Shown here: positions 25,506-33,452 of the stretch, piece by piece | Position numbering within the stretch: the stretch's first letter is position 1 | How the letters are laid out: the number at the start of each line of letters is the position of its first letter | NCBI GenBank assembly: GCA_947630595.1 | Contig: CANRIG010000020.1 | Span: forward strand, 1 to 45,456 | Direction: 5' to 3' | Source of the DNA: an uncultured Lachnospiraceae bacterium | Lineage (GTDB): Bacteria; Bacillota; Clostridia; Lachnospirales; Lachnospiraceae | Length of the DNA: 45,456 nt | Position numbers and translations under genes: made by a program | Notes under the pieces: generated by a model | Seen by the model: only the letters and a program-made list of their open reading frames with translations | What the model was told of the DNA's origin: nothing | Databases searched by the model: none

Positions 25506-26314
25506 TTATTCATCTTCTTCGCCGCCTTTTTCCAGCTGCCCGATCGCGTTCTGCTGCCCCTCCAGCAAAATCCGGTCAAAATCGCTCTGATAAAGTCTGT
25601 CCTGTTTTACCCGGTACTTTTCAAATTCGCTCAGGGCATATTCCTCCGCAATCCTGGCTGAGATACTGCCGGCGTTTGTCAGGATCTCTTTTTTGCTCAG
25701 GCGGAGAACACCCTCAAACTGCTCCGCCCAGTCCTCCATAGTCATCGGGACTTGCTCGTTTGCGCGCTGGGATCATAGTCGATACTGGTCGCATAAATAT
25801 CTGTGATCTTTTGATAAAACCTCCGTTCAGACAAACGGATTTCGCGGATACGCTGCAGCTGCTCTTCAAAATAGTCCCTGGTCAGGACCGTGCCGAAGTT
25901 TTTCAGCCGCTCGTCGTCCATTACAAAGCCTTTGACGGTAAATTCTTCAATAATGTGATTGGCCCATTTTCTGAACTGAACGGCCCGCGGTGAATCGACT
26001 TTATTTCCAACAGCGATGATCGCACTCAGATTATAATGGTTCGTCAAATAGTTTTTTCCATCGGAGGCAGTTATTCGAAATTTTCGAATAACTGACGCCT
26101 CATCCACCTCGCCGTCCGCAAAGATCTTCTTTAAATGGTAATTGATTGTATGCGTTTCCACATTATAAAGCAGGCCCATCATTTTCTGCGTGAGCCAGAC
26201 GTTTTCATCACAGTAGACTGCGTTTACGTCGCTTTCGCCGGTCGCCGTAATAAAAGTCAAATATTCCGCCGCCGAAGACCTGACGATGCTGACTTCTTTT
26301 TTCTTCCTGCTCAT
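25506..26314 (-). pseudogene. RhuM-family protein, internally deleted
   Basis: Two pieces of one RhuM gene. The first (25742-26314, 190 residues) has the N-terminal DNA-binding-like part with DENVWLTQKMMGLLYNVETH, ASVIRKFRITASDGKNYLT and VDSPRAVQFRKWA, ending DPSAQTSKSR. The second (25506-25745, 79 residues) is the family C-terminus, MTMEDWAEQFEGVLRL to VKQDRLYQSDFDRILL. Intact RhuM proteins are about 330 residues, with some 80 residues between these parts. Here the pieces abut and overlap by 4 bp in different frames (CGATGACT), indicating a deletion of about 250 bp. RhuM genes are typical of mobile islands and lie near restriction or toxin genes. More AT-rich than the flanks. Confidence 0.85.
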
Positions 26315-26374
26315 ACATTCCCCTCAATTTCCGCAATGATCTTTGCAATCCTGCAAAATCCTCTGAAACTTTTC

Positions 26375-26406
26375 TTGACATCAGATAAGCTTCGTGATAA
26401 TGTCAA
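26375..26406. promoter_or_regulatory. Palindrome with facing -35-like boxes upstream of RhuM
   Basis: TTGACAT (26375-26381) and ATGTCAA (26400-26406) form inverted arms, extended by CA/TG pairs. Each arm doubles as a TTGACA -35 box on its own strand. The -10 partners (GATAAT on plus at 15 bp, TGATGT on minus) are imperfect. It could be an operator or a bidirectional promoter. Confidence 0.45.
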
Positions 26407-26410
26407 CATA

Positions 26411-26470
26411 AAGAGAAGCGGTTTTCTACCGTACAGTCTTCGGACTAAAGCGGCGTACTCGCTTCTTTTT
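26411..26470 (+). ncRNA. Candidate short hairpin RNA with UUCG tetraloop and T tract
   Basis: AGAAGCG (26414-26420) pairs with CGCTTCT (26460-26466). Inside are GTAC/GTAC arms and a perfect AGTC-TTCG-GACT tetraloop hairpin, followed by TTTTTT. It looks like a plus-strand terminator, but no plus-strand gene precedes it. The facing promoter-like boxes at 26375-26406 would start a transcript that is little more than this hairpin. The remainder of the 26315-26699 gap is AT-rich, without a gene. Confidence 0.4.
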
Positions 26471-26635
26471 TATATTTATAATATCATATAAGTAAAGCCT
26501 GTTTTCTTAATCCATATCGTATCAAATTCTTCTCTAAAAATCTATCACTTCTTCAAGATTATATTTTTTTCTATTATATCAGTCATTCAACCCATCATTA
26601 TTATGCCAATTTTCACACCAGTTTCGTTCCATTAT

Positions 26636-26675
26636 CAAAAAATGCCGCAGAAGCCCCGAAAACAGAGCCTCTGCG
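26636..26675 (-). terminator. Terminator of the ECF sigma/anti-sigma operon
   Basis: Minus strand CGCAGAGGC pairs with GCTTCTGCG (one G-T pair), followed by GCATTTTTT. Confidence 0.8.
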
Positions 26676-26699
26676 ACAGACAATCGAAAAATCATTATG

Positions 26700-27884
26700 T
26701 TATGAATTGCCGTCCGCTTCCAGCGGTACAACATACAGGTTTTCCTCAGTCAGCGGCTGCTCGCCGGCCGGAGAAGACTTCACAAACAGGAGGCTCTCCA
26801 CCTCGTCCACGGTGATCACTCTCGTGAAACTGGTTCTGACGTGATACAGATCCGACTGGTCGTCTTCATATCCTTCGGCGCCTCCATTGGAGAGATGCCC
26901 GAGTATCGTCCCGTCTTTCAGCTGCACCCCGTAGAAGTATGGCGGTTCCGCGTACGTTGTATGGATAAACGCATTCCCGTTCTGATCCACCGCCTGTTCC
27001 GTCTCTTCCCGCCGCGGCAAGTCATACTGCAGCGATATGGAAACCGGAGAAAGCTCTGCCTGCACCAGCGTCGCTCCGCTGTCTCCCAGAGGCGCGTTCA
27101 GTTCATATTCTTTCATCTCATCGCTTCCCGTCAGCGTCCAGTCAAAGCTCCAGGTACCTTCCGCCTCTGTCGTGATGTCCCCTGCCTTCTGCTTATATAT
27201 ACCCAGGTCTTTCAGCTCCACATGAACCTGCTTGTCCAGAAAAGCACCTTCCCTGGCACTCACCATCCGGATCAGGTATTCCAGACTCCCGTCTTCCATC
27301 ATATAATTTGCCGCCTCATCTTCTCCCCAGGGCGTACCGTCGGACGCATGCACCGGCCCTCCGTCCGGTCCCACAACCATGCCGTTGTAAAATCCATAAG
27401 AGCGGCCAAGGGTATAATCGCCTTCACCCTCTATCTGAATATCTACACTGGCAAAATCAGGCTGCACCCCTTCCTCCACTTCATAACCTTCCACTTTAAA
27501 GGAAAGATATGCGACATAATTGTCCACAATGCTCTGCTGCGCCGTCACCGTAACGTCACCCTGCGTTACAGACTGCCCGATCGGCGCCGCCAGCTTCTGT
27601 TCCTCCAGAACCTGTTCCTGCTCCGTCGTGATCTGCAGCTTTTCCTCCAGCGACCGGCTCCAGCGCAGATACGCGGAAGCGCTGACGCTGACTACCCCGA
27701 CGGTCAGCGCTGCGGCTGCGGCCACCGGCGCCATCCATCTCCTGGATTTTCCGCCATGTGCGCGGTATCCCCGGTTCTCCTTGTCCGGAAGCCCGGAAAG
27801 CGTCTCCGTATAGCTCTGCCACACATACTCCGGAACCTCCGTATCCTGCTGCAACCCGTGAATCATATCTTCAAATCTGCTCAT
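26700..27884 (-). CDS. DUF4179 domain anti-sigma factor
   Basis: A 394-residue single-pass membrane protein. The cytoplasmic N-terminus (about 1-45, FEDMIHGLQQDTEVPEYVW) probably binds the sigma factor. A transmembrane helix (about 49-70, WMAPVAAAAALTVGVVSVSA) is followed by an extracytoplasmic DUF4179 domain (about 71-394) rich in beta-strands. Such proteins hold the neighbouring ECF factor until an envelope signal arrives. The ATG was chosen with GGGGA eight bases upstream; an earlier ATG has none. It begins 54 bp after the sigma gene and ends in a clear terminator. Confidence 0.85.
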   Translation of the reverse strand: MSRFEDMIHGLQQDTEVPEYVWQSYTETLSGLPDKENRGYRAHGGKSRRWMAPVAAAAALTVGVVSVSASAYLRWSRSLEEKLQITTEQEQVLEEQKLAAPIGQSVTQGDVTVTAQQSIVDNYVAYLSFKVEGYEVEEGVQPDFASVDIQIEGEGDYTLGRSYGFYNGMVVGPDGGPVHASDGTPWGEDEAANYMMEDGSLEYLIRMVSAREGAFLDKQVHVELKDLGIYKQKAGDITTEAEGTWSFDWTLTGSDEMKEYELNAPLGDSGATLVQAELSPVSISLQYDLPRREETEQAVDQNGNAFIHTTYAEPPYFYGVQLKDGTILGHLSNGGAEGYEDDQSDLYHVRTSFTRVITVDEVESLLFVKSSPAGEQPLTEENLYVVPLEADGNS

Positions 27885-27938
27885 ATTACAGTCCCCTTTC
27901 CATTGCATAATATCTTGTTATGAATATTTTTCCATCCG

Positions 27939-28502
27939 CTATTCGCCGCCCTCGCAGCTGCCGTACAAAGGCTTTTCCTTTTGAAAATCCGCCGGCCGCA
28001 GTACGCCGCTGTCCCGGTACTGGTCCTCCAGCTTTTTCCGCGCAGTCGCCAGCCTGCCCCGCACGGTGCTTTCGTTCACCTCCAGAATTTCCGCGATTTC
28101 TCTGGTCTTAAACCCCTGCACATAATACAGCATGATGATGCTGCGATATTTGGCGTCCAGACAGTTCAGGAAGTTTTCCCACTCCGCGTTCGCATACCCT
28201 TCCTCGTGAAACCACGTCTCCGGGACGAACGCCTCCGGCTGCGTCCTCGCCCGCTGCCGGTAAATCGCGTTGCAGTTGTTGATCAGAATGCGCGTCAGCC
28301 AGGTCTGGAAATACCTGTCCTTACGCAGGGTGTCGATTTTCTCCCAGCACGTCAGCGCCGTTTCCTGCATCGCGTCGGCAGCATCCTCGTCATTTTTCAG
28401 AATCGCTTTCGCAATTTTATACATTGACTTGCCCTGCTGCTCCATCAGCTGCTGAAACGCCGCCTTGTCGTGCTTTCTGGCTTTCCTTACCAACTGGTTC
28501 AT
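27939..28502 (-). CDS. ECF RNA polymerase sigma factor
   Basis: A 187-residue sigma-70 family extracytoplasmic-function factor. Region 2 (about 20-90) shows YKIAKAILKNDEDAADAMQE and WLTRILINNC; region 4 (about 115-165) shows LDAKYRSIIMLYYVQGFKTR and ILEVNESTVRGRLATARKKL. Upstream, the minus-strand sequence CTCATTCATCTAATCAGTGTAAG about 60-80 nt before the ATG may contain its own promoter, but I cannot assign hexamers. It forms a two-gene operon with the DUF4179 anti-sigma. Confidence 0.93.
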   Translation of the reverse strand: MNQLVRKARKHDKAAFQQLMEQQGKSMYKIAKAILKNDEDAADAMQETALTCWEKIDTLRKDRYFQTWLTRILINNCNAIYRQRARTQPEAFVPETWFHEEGYANAEWENFLNCLDAKYRSIIMLYYVQGFKTREIAEILEVNESTVRGRLATARKKLEDQYRDSGVLRPADFQKEKPLYGSCEGGE

Positions 28503-28644
28503 TGCAGTTTCCCTTCTTTCCTGAGAATCCGGATCTCTTTTTGTTTCTTACACTGATTAGATGAATGAGGGGAGTGTTTTGTTTGATTTGATTTTAAAAC
28601 TTTTTACACAGAATAACAAATATTTATATCTCACAAATATGTTA

Positions 28645-28673
28645 TGGACGTTTCTTATGATTTATGATATAAT
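28645..28673 (+). promoter_or_regulatory. Sigma-A promoter of the PBECR-type nuclease gene
   Basis: TGGACG (28645-28650), 17 bp, TATAAT (28668-28673). It predicts a leader of about 100 nt. Confidence 0.6.
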
Positions 28674-28702
28674 ATAAATCAATGAAATGCGCTTTATCGG
28701 CA

Positions 28703-28723
28703 GTCAGAGAATGTATCTCTGAC
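28703..28723 (+). other. Leader hairpin of the nuclease mRNA
   Basis: GTCAGAGA and TCTCTGAC form a perfect 8-bp stem with loop ATGTA, within a leader that turns GC-rich (28724-28775) amid AT-rich DNA. It may act in post-transcriptional control of the toxin-like gene. Confidence 0.55.
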
Positions 28724-28780
28724 ACTATGCCCCGACCCGTAACCCCAGCAGCGCCATCTGCAACAGGGAAAATCAAAAAA

Positions 28781-29152
28781 ATGAACAAACGAATCATAGG
28801 GTATTTTTCTCAGAACATAATTGATTTGCTGAATCTCAAAATTTGTGCCGGAACACCCATTTATATATCAGATTCCAACATAGAACACATGAAAACATTC
28901 CATCCGGATGATTTTGTAAAATATGGGAGTGACATAGAAAATATCATTGCCAAGCCTGACTATGTCGGCAAAAACGCAAAAGATGGTTCAATCGAATTTA
29001 CCAAAGAATATTGCATAGCTGGAGATTACGTAAAAGTTGCTGTCAGAATTACACCGCATAATATTTATTATGCCCGCTCAATGTATGTTTTAAATTCAAA
29101 TCGAGTAAAAAATTTCATAGAAAAAGGCACTCTGAAAAAACTTGACAAATAG
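28781..29152 (+). CDS. Stand-alone PBECR-type (BECR-fold) nuclease, toxin-like
   Basis: A 123-residue protein matching, by eye, the phage-Barnase-EndoU-ColicinE5/D-RelE (PBECR) group of RNase-like domains. The pattern is IYISDSNIEHMKTFHPDDF (about 28-46), a helix, IIAKPDYVGKNAKDGSIEF (about 57-75), then VKVAVRITP and YYARSMYVLNSNRVKNFIEKG at the end. The conserved His in IEHMK and the basic/polar residues of the last strands are the likely active-site region. Such domains usually form C-termini of phage structural proteins or secreted toxins; here it stands alone. The ATG was chosen with AGGGAAAA upstream; the frame is open 33 codons further without an SD. AT-rich compared with neighbours, indicating transfer. 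No protein antitoxin gene is adjacent; a structured RNA follows. Confidence 0.7.
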   Translation: MNKRIIGYFSQNIIDLLNLKICAGTPIYISDSNIEHMKTFHPDDFVKYGSDIENIIAKPDYVGKNAKDGSIEFTKEYCIAGDYVKVAVRITPHNIYYARSMYVLNSNRVKNFIEKGTLKKLDK

Positions 29153-29169
29153 ACGGGATTCTATATAAT
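29142..29169 (+). promoter_or_regulatory. Sigma-A promoter with consensus hexamers at the end of the nuclease gene
   Basis: Consensus TTGACA (29142-29147) overlaps the last codons of the nuclease gene; 16 bp later comes consensus TATAAT (29164-29169). Nothing protein-coding on the plus strand lies downstream, only the structured RNA. Confidence 0.85.
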
Positions 29170-29175
29170 AAAATT

Positions 29176-29312
29176 ACAAAGGCAGTAAACTATATTGAAT
29201 GAAATCAGAGGACGGAACGGGCAGCCGTCACCCTGGCTGGAGATGTGGGAGTGTCGCCCCACCTGTTTCATTCAAAAGTTGAGCGGGCAGTTTCGGCTGC
29301 CCGCTGTTTTTA
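29176..29312 (+). ncRNA. Candidate structured small RNA of about 135 nt
   Basis: Between a consensus-hexamer promoter and an intrinsic terminator. TTGAATGAAA (29195-29204) pairs perfectly with TTTCATTCAA (29266-29275), extended by CAG/CTG past one bulged T. It encloses hairpins GACGG/CCGTC with a 9-nt loop, and GTGGG/CCCAC. The first loop contains CGGGCAG, the same heptamer as the 5' arm of the terminator, so both could pair with CTGCCCG, allowing a switch. I do not recognise it as a known RNA family. A 27-codon ORF inside (ATG 29199) lacks a spaced SD. Confidence 0.7.
29282..29312 (+). terminator. Terminator of the structured RNA
   Basis: AGCGGGCAG/CTGCCCGCT perfect 9-bp stem with a 6-nt TTTCGG loop, then GTTTTT. 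The converging MATE gene ends 20 bp further on. Confidence 0.93.
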
Positions 29313-29332
29313 TCATTGCGATGCCTTCTTTC

Positions 29333-30697
29333 TCACTTCACTCCTCCCGCCTCCGGCCACCGTTTCTTCCGGTACTGATAATACAGGAAGAACAGCACCG
29401 CCGTGCAGGACCAGGACACCGGGTAATTCAGCACGATCATGCGCAGCGACGGGTACAGCGGCACCATCGTGAACACCCAGACGATACGGAACACGCAGAT
29501 GCCGAACATCGTCAGCAGCATCGGCACCAGCACATCCCCCACGGCCCGCAGCGCGCCGGAGAATATCTCGATAAAGCTGAACAGGACATAGCACGGCACA
29601 ATCGGCCGCATGATCTGCACGCCGAGCCGCAGCACATCGGCATCCTTCGTAAAAATGCCGAACAGGCGCGGGCAGAAAACGAACAGCAGCGTGCTCACAA
29701 GCACCGCCACCACCTGATACATGCCCAGACAGATCCAGACGCCTTTTTTCATGCGGTCATACCGGCCCGCGCCGTAATTCTGCCCCACAAAGGTCGTGAT
29801 CGAAATGCCGAACGCGCCGTTGATCATCCAGAAGATGGAATCCAGCTTCCCGGTCGCCGCCCACGCGGCCGTGGCGTTGGTGCCGAACAGGTTGATCGCG
29901 GAGAGAATGATGATGTTGGAGAGGCTGTACATCACAGACTGGCAGCCGCCCGGCACGCCGATCATCAGCTGCGACCGCAGAATCCGCCCGTGGAAAGCGA
30001 TTTTTCTCAGCTCCAGCCGGTAGATATCGCCCTCCCTGGACAGTGCGCGCGTGACCATGCAGGCGCTGAACATCTGCGACAGCGCGGTCGCCACCGCCAC
30101 GCCGGGGACGCCCAGCTTCAGCCCCGCCACCATGATCAGATCCAGCACGATATTCAGCAGGCAGCACAGAATCAGATAATACAGCGGCCTGCGCGAATCG
30201 CCCAGCGCCCGCAGGATGCCGGAGCCGATGTTGTAAATGAAAGTAAACGTAATCGCCGAAAAATAAATCCGCAGGTACACGGTCGACTGCGCCAGCAGCT
30301 CCTCCGGCGTATTCATCAGCCGCAGCATGGCCGGCGCCATACAGATGCCGGCCGCCGTAAACACAAGTCCGCCCGCCAGCGAAAACGCATAGGCGGTATG
30401 CAGCGCGTCATTCAGGTTTTTGCGGTCGCCCGCCCCGTAATACTGCGACGCGATCACGCTGGCTCCGGCAGAAAGCCCGGTGAAAAAGTCCACCACCAGA
30501 CTGACCGTCTGCGCGGATGAACCGCCGACGCTGGCCAGCGCCTCCTTGCCGACAAAACGGCCGACAATCACCATGTCCACCGTGTTGTACAGCTGCTGAA
30601 AAAAAGTCCCCAGTAAAATAGGAAAGAAAAAGGCGAGGAGCTGTTTCCAGATCACGCCCTCCGTAATCGGACGTACCGTATGATTTGCCCGACTCAT
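29333..30697 (-). CDS. MATE-family efflux protein
   Basis: A 454-residue twelve-helix MATE transporter, not closely similar to the one at 20910-22283. It shows the family opening GVIWKQLLAFFFPILLGTFF, then YNTVDMVIVGRFVGKEALAS, and the second half beginning LMIGVPGGCQSVMYSLSNII. Substrate unknown. The ATG reading MSRANH has AGGAGG nine bases upstream; an earlier in-frame start does not. It sits 36 bp after rsmI in the same direction and may be the last gene of that operon. Its 3' end converges on the structured RNA, whose hairpin may serve both. Confidence 0.92.
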   Translation of the reverse strand: MSRANHTVRPITEGVIWKQLLAFFFPILLGTFFQQLYNTVDMVIVGRFVGKEALASVGGSSAQTVSLVVDFFTGLSAGASVIASQYYGAGDRKNLNDALHTAYAFSLAGGLVFTAAGICMAPAMLRLMNTPEELLAQSTVYLRIYFSAITFTFIYNIGSGILRALGDSRRPLYYLILCCLLNIVLDLIMVAGLKLGVPGVAVATALSQMFSACMVTRALSREGDIYRLELRKIAFHGRILRSQLMIGVPGGCQSVMYSLSNIIILSAINLFGTNATAAWAATGKLDSIFWMINGAFGISITTFVGQNYGAGRYDRMKKGVWICLGMYQVVAVLVSTLLFVFCPRLFGIFTKDADVLRLGVQIMRPIVPCYVLFSFIEIFSGALRAVGDVLVPMLLTMFGICVFRIVWVFTMVPLYPSLRMIVLNYPVSWSCTAVLFFLYYQYRKKRWPEAGGVK

Positions 30698-30733
30698 ATG
30701 TAATTCCTCCTGACCGAATCCCAAATTGTCCGT

Positions 30734-31585
30734 TCACTCCGCATCCGCCAGCAGCGCCGCGTATACCTCCCGCCTGGACATGCCGCGGTCCTTCGCTGCC
30801 CGTTTCATCGCCTCTTTGCGGTCCAGGCCCTGCTCCTCGTACATCCGCACATGCGCGGACAGTTCCACCCCGCTCCAGTTTGCCTGCGCTTCCCGCTCCA
30901 GCTCCGCCCGGCTGCGCCCCGCCAGCACGATCACGCACTCGCCGCGCGGCTCGTTGGCCTCATAATAGGAAAGCGCCTGCGAAAGCGTGGTGTCAAACAC
31001 CGTCTCATGCTTTTTGGTCAGCTCCCGGCAGACGGCCGCCCGCCGGTCGCCCAGCGTTTCCAGAAGTTCTCCCAGCGTGCGCAGCAGCCGGTGCGGCGCC
31101 TCGTAGAGCACGATCGTCCGCGTCTCCGCGCGCAGCTCCTCCAGCGTCTGGCGGCGCTCCTTTTTATCAGACGGAAGAAACGCCTCAAAGCAGAACCGCC
31201 GCGTCGGCAGGCCCGACAGCGTCAGCGCCGTCACGCAGGCGCAGGCGCCCGGCAGCACCGTTACCTCCACGCCGGCCTCGCGGCAGAGCCGCACCAGCTC
31301 CTCGCCGGGGTCGGAAATGCCCGGCATCCCGGCGTCGGTGATCAGGGCCACATTTTTGCCTTCGCGCATTTTCGCGATCAGGGTGTGCGCTTTCTCGATT
31401 TTGTTGTATTCGTGATAGCTCGTCATCGGCGTATGAATATCAAAATGATTCAGCAGCCGCAGGCTGTTGCGCGTGTCCTCCGCCGCGATCAGATCCACTT
31501 CTTTTAATGTGCGGATTACGCGCAGCGTGATATCCTCCAGATTGCCGATCGGCGTCGCGCACAGATATAATTTGCCCTGTTCCAT
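30734..31585 (-). CDS. rsmI: 16S rRNA (cytidine-1402-2'-O)-methyltransferase
   Basis: A 283-residue SPOUT-unrelated tetrapyrrole-methylase-fold enzyme that 2'-O-methylates C1402 in the ribosomal decoding centre. It opens LYLCATPIGNLEDITLRVIR, then AAEDTRNSLRLLNHF, ALITDAGMPGISDPG (SAM site), LPGACACVTALTLSGLPT and ECVIVLAGR. The C-terminal helical extension (about 235-283) is as in full-length RsmI. ATG with GGAG. It follows trmN6 by 154 bp, matching the Bacillus yabB-(yazA)-yabC order; no GIY-YIG gene is present. Confidence 0.96.
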   Translation of the reverse strand: MEQGKLYLCATPIGNLEDITLRVIRTLKEVDLIAAEDTRNSLRLLNHFDIHTPMTSYHEYNKIEKAHTLIAKMREGKNVALITDAGMPGISDPGEELVRLCREAGVEVTVLPGACACVTALTLSGLPTRRFCFEAFLPSDKKERRQTLEELRAETRTIVLYEAPHRLLRTLGELLETLGDRRAAVCRELTKKHETVFDTTLSQALSYYEANEPRGECVIVLAGRSRAELEREAQANWSGVELSAHVRMYEEQGLDRKEAMKRAAKDRGMSRREVYAALLADAE

Positions 31586-31739
31586 GCCTGTTTTCTCCTA
31601 TTATGTTCCCCATCCCAGCCGTAGCGCCATTTGCCGGACGCATACCAGCGTATGCCTTTCACGCAGCGCCGGACAGTTTAACGGCAGCTCCGGCATTTGC
31701 CTTTTGCTGCCTGTGGAAATAAAAATCCTGCCGCCGTCC

Positions 31740-32477
31740 TCAGTCCTCATACAGCGACCGTACTTCCGCTGTATAAATACCCGGCTTTTCGTATACAATC
31801 AGCGGCCGCTCCACCGTCATCCGCGGCCGTCCGCCGCGCACCGACTCGATCAGCACCATGTTCGGCTCACGGTCCGCATACGGATACACCAGCCGCATCC
31901 GCTTCGGCTCCAGCCCGTACTGCGACAGTGCGCGGATGATCTCTGCCAGCCGGAACGGACGGTGTACCATGAAAAAGCGTCCGCCCGGCCGCAGCAGCCG
32001 CGCCGCCGCCCGCACAACATCCTCCAGCGTACACCAGATTTCGTGGCGCGCCGCCGCTTTCTCCGGGTCCGCGTTCAGCAGCCCGTGCGTTCCCACCATA
32101 TAGGGCGGGTTGGAAGTAACCGTGTCAAAAGAAGCCGGAGCAAACAATTCCCCGGCTTTCCGTATATCTCCCTGCACAATTTCCACGCGCTGCTCCAGAC
32201 CGTTGAGCGCCACGCTCCGCCGCGCCATGTCCGCGCTGGCCGCGGAAAGCTCCAGCCCGGTAAAATGGCGGCCCGGCGTTTTCGCCGCCAGCAAAATCGG
32301 AATCACGCCCGTGCCGGTGCCCAGATCCAGCACGCATTCGCCTTCCCGCACCTGCGCAAATCCGGTCAGCAGCACAGCGTCCATGCCGAAGCAGAACCGC
32401 TTTTCGTTCTGGATAATCCGATACCCGTTGCGGTGCAGGTCGTCCAGGCGCTCGCCCTCTCTCAACTCAACTGCCAT
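31740..32477 (-). CDS. tRNA1(Val) (adenine-37-N6)-methyltransferase-like protein
   Basis: A 245-residue class I methyltransferase of the TrmN6/YfiC (YabB) group, expected to make m6A in a tRNA. SAM motif VLDLGTGTGVIPILLA (about 50-65), acidic GLEL, and catalytic NPPY in VTSNPPYMVG (about 126-135), typical of amino-methylating enzymes. The N-terminal FCFGMDAVLLTGFA block is diagnostic of this group. It lies 18 bp after ricT in the same direction. The 154 bp to rsmI hold no convincing gene. Confidence 0.9.
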   Translation of the reverse strand: MAVELREGERLDDLHRNGYRIIQNEKRFCFGMDAVLLTGFAQVREGECVLDLGTGTGVIPILLAAKTPGRHFTGLELSAASADMARRSVALNGLEQRVEIVQGDIRKAGELFAPASFDTVTSNPPYMVGTHGLLNADPEKAAARHEIWCTLEDVVRAAARLLRPGGRFFMVHRPFRLAEIIRALSQYGLEPKRMRLVYPYADREPNMVLIESVRGGRPRMTVERPLIVYEKPGIYTAEVRSLYED

Positions 32478-32495
32478 TCAGCCCTGATTCCCCTT

Positions 32496-33452
32496 TTAAT
32501 TGTCGTCCAGCTTTGATTTTCCTTCTTTTTTGTCCAACGCTTCCAGCTTCGCAAGTTCCTTATCCTCCGCGTCGGTATTGCCCTTCGCGCTGGCGTTGCC
32601 TTTTGAGTTCTTGTCCTTGTTTCCCTTATCCTTGCGCCGGCGCGGCCGGAATTTCAAATCCTTGACGTCGTACTCGTGAAGCTCTTTTTCATCGTCCACA
32701 TCCACCAGCACCTTCACCCGCTGGCGCAGCACATTGACGCCGCTGACCTCGCCTTTGGAACCGTCCGGCAGCGTCACCGTATCGCCCGACGACGGCAGAC
32801 GGCTGTTTAAATATTCATACGTATCCTGCTCATTTTTCAGGCAGCACATCAAACGCCCGCAGACGCCGGAAATCTTGGTCGGATTCAGGGAAAGATTCTG
32901 CTCCTTCGCCATCTTGATGGAAACCGGCGCAAACTCCGACAGGTAGCTGTGGCAGCACAGCACGCGGCCGCAGATGCCGACGCCGCCGAGAATCTTGGTC
33001 TCGTCGCGGACGCCGATCTGCCGCAGCTCGATGCGCATCTTGAACACCGCCGCCAGATCCTTGACCAGCTCGCGGAAGTCAATCCTGCCGTCCGCCGTAA
33101 AATAGAACAGCACTTTATTATTGTCAAACGTGTACTCCGCGTCGATCAGCTTCATCTCCAGGCCGTGCTTCGCGATCTTTTCCTGGCAGATGCGCATCGC
33201 GTCCTTCTCCCGTGCGCGGTTGCGCTGCGCGCGCGCGTCGTCCTCCGCCGTGGCCGCGCGGATCACGGCCTTGAGCGGCTGCGTCACCGCAGACTCCTCC
33301 ACCGGGCGCACGCCTCCGACCACCGTGCCGTACTCGACGCCCCGGGCCGTTTCCACGATCACATGGTCGCCGGACTGCAGTTTATAATTTTTCGGGTCGA
33401 AGTAATACACCTTGCCCGCGTTTCTGAATCGTACCCCTACAATTTTAACCAT
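32496..33452 (-). CDS. ricT: PSP1-domain protein RicT (YaaT)
   Basis: A 318-residue PSP1 protein. In Bacillus, RicT is part of the RicAFT (Y-complex) Fe-S protein that assists RNase Y in mRNA maturation and supports sporulation and competence. The core (about 1-265) includes VKIVGVRFRNAGKVYYFDP, the cysteine cluster CGRVLCC plus SGVCGRLMCCLKNE that binds the iron-sulfur cluster, and GEVSGVNVLRQ. The last 55 residues are a Lys/Asn/Gly low-complexity tail. The ATG (MVKIVG) has AAGGAG; upstream extension rejected. It overlaps holB by 8 bp. Partners RicA and RicF are not in the window. Confidence 0.94.
   Translation of the reverse strand: MVKIVGVRFRNAGKVYYFDPKNYKLQSGDHVIVETARGVEYGTVVGGVRPVEESAVTQPLKAVIRAATAEDDARAQRNRAREKDAMRICQEKIAKHGLEMKLIDAEYTFDNNKVLFYFTADGRIDFRELVKDLAAVFKMRIELRQIGVRDETKILGGVGICGRVLCCHSYLSEFAPVSIKMAKEQNLSLNPTKISGVCGRLMCCLKNEQDTYEYLNSRLPSSGDTVTLPDGSKGEVSGVNVLRQRVKVLVDVDDEKELHEYDVKDLKFRPRRRKDKGNKDKNSKGNASAKGNTDAEDKELAKLEALDKKEGKSKLDDN

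Noticed and set aside
29199-29282. 27-codon ORF inside the structured RNA
   Set aside because: No spaced ribosome site; the sequence is better explained by base pairing.
31601-31750. 49-residue ORF in the trmN6-rsmI gap
   Set aside because: Composition is unconvincing, no family is recognised, and there is no clear ribosome site.
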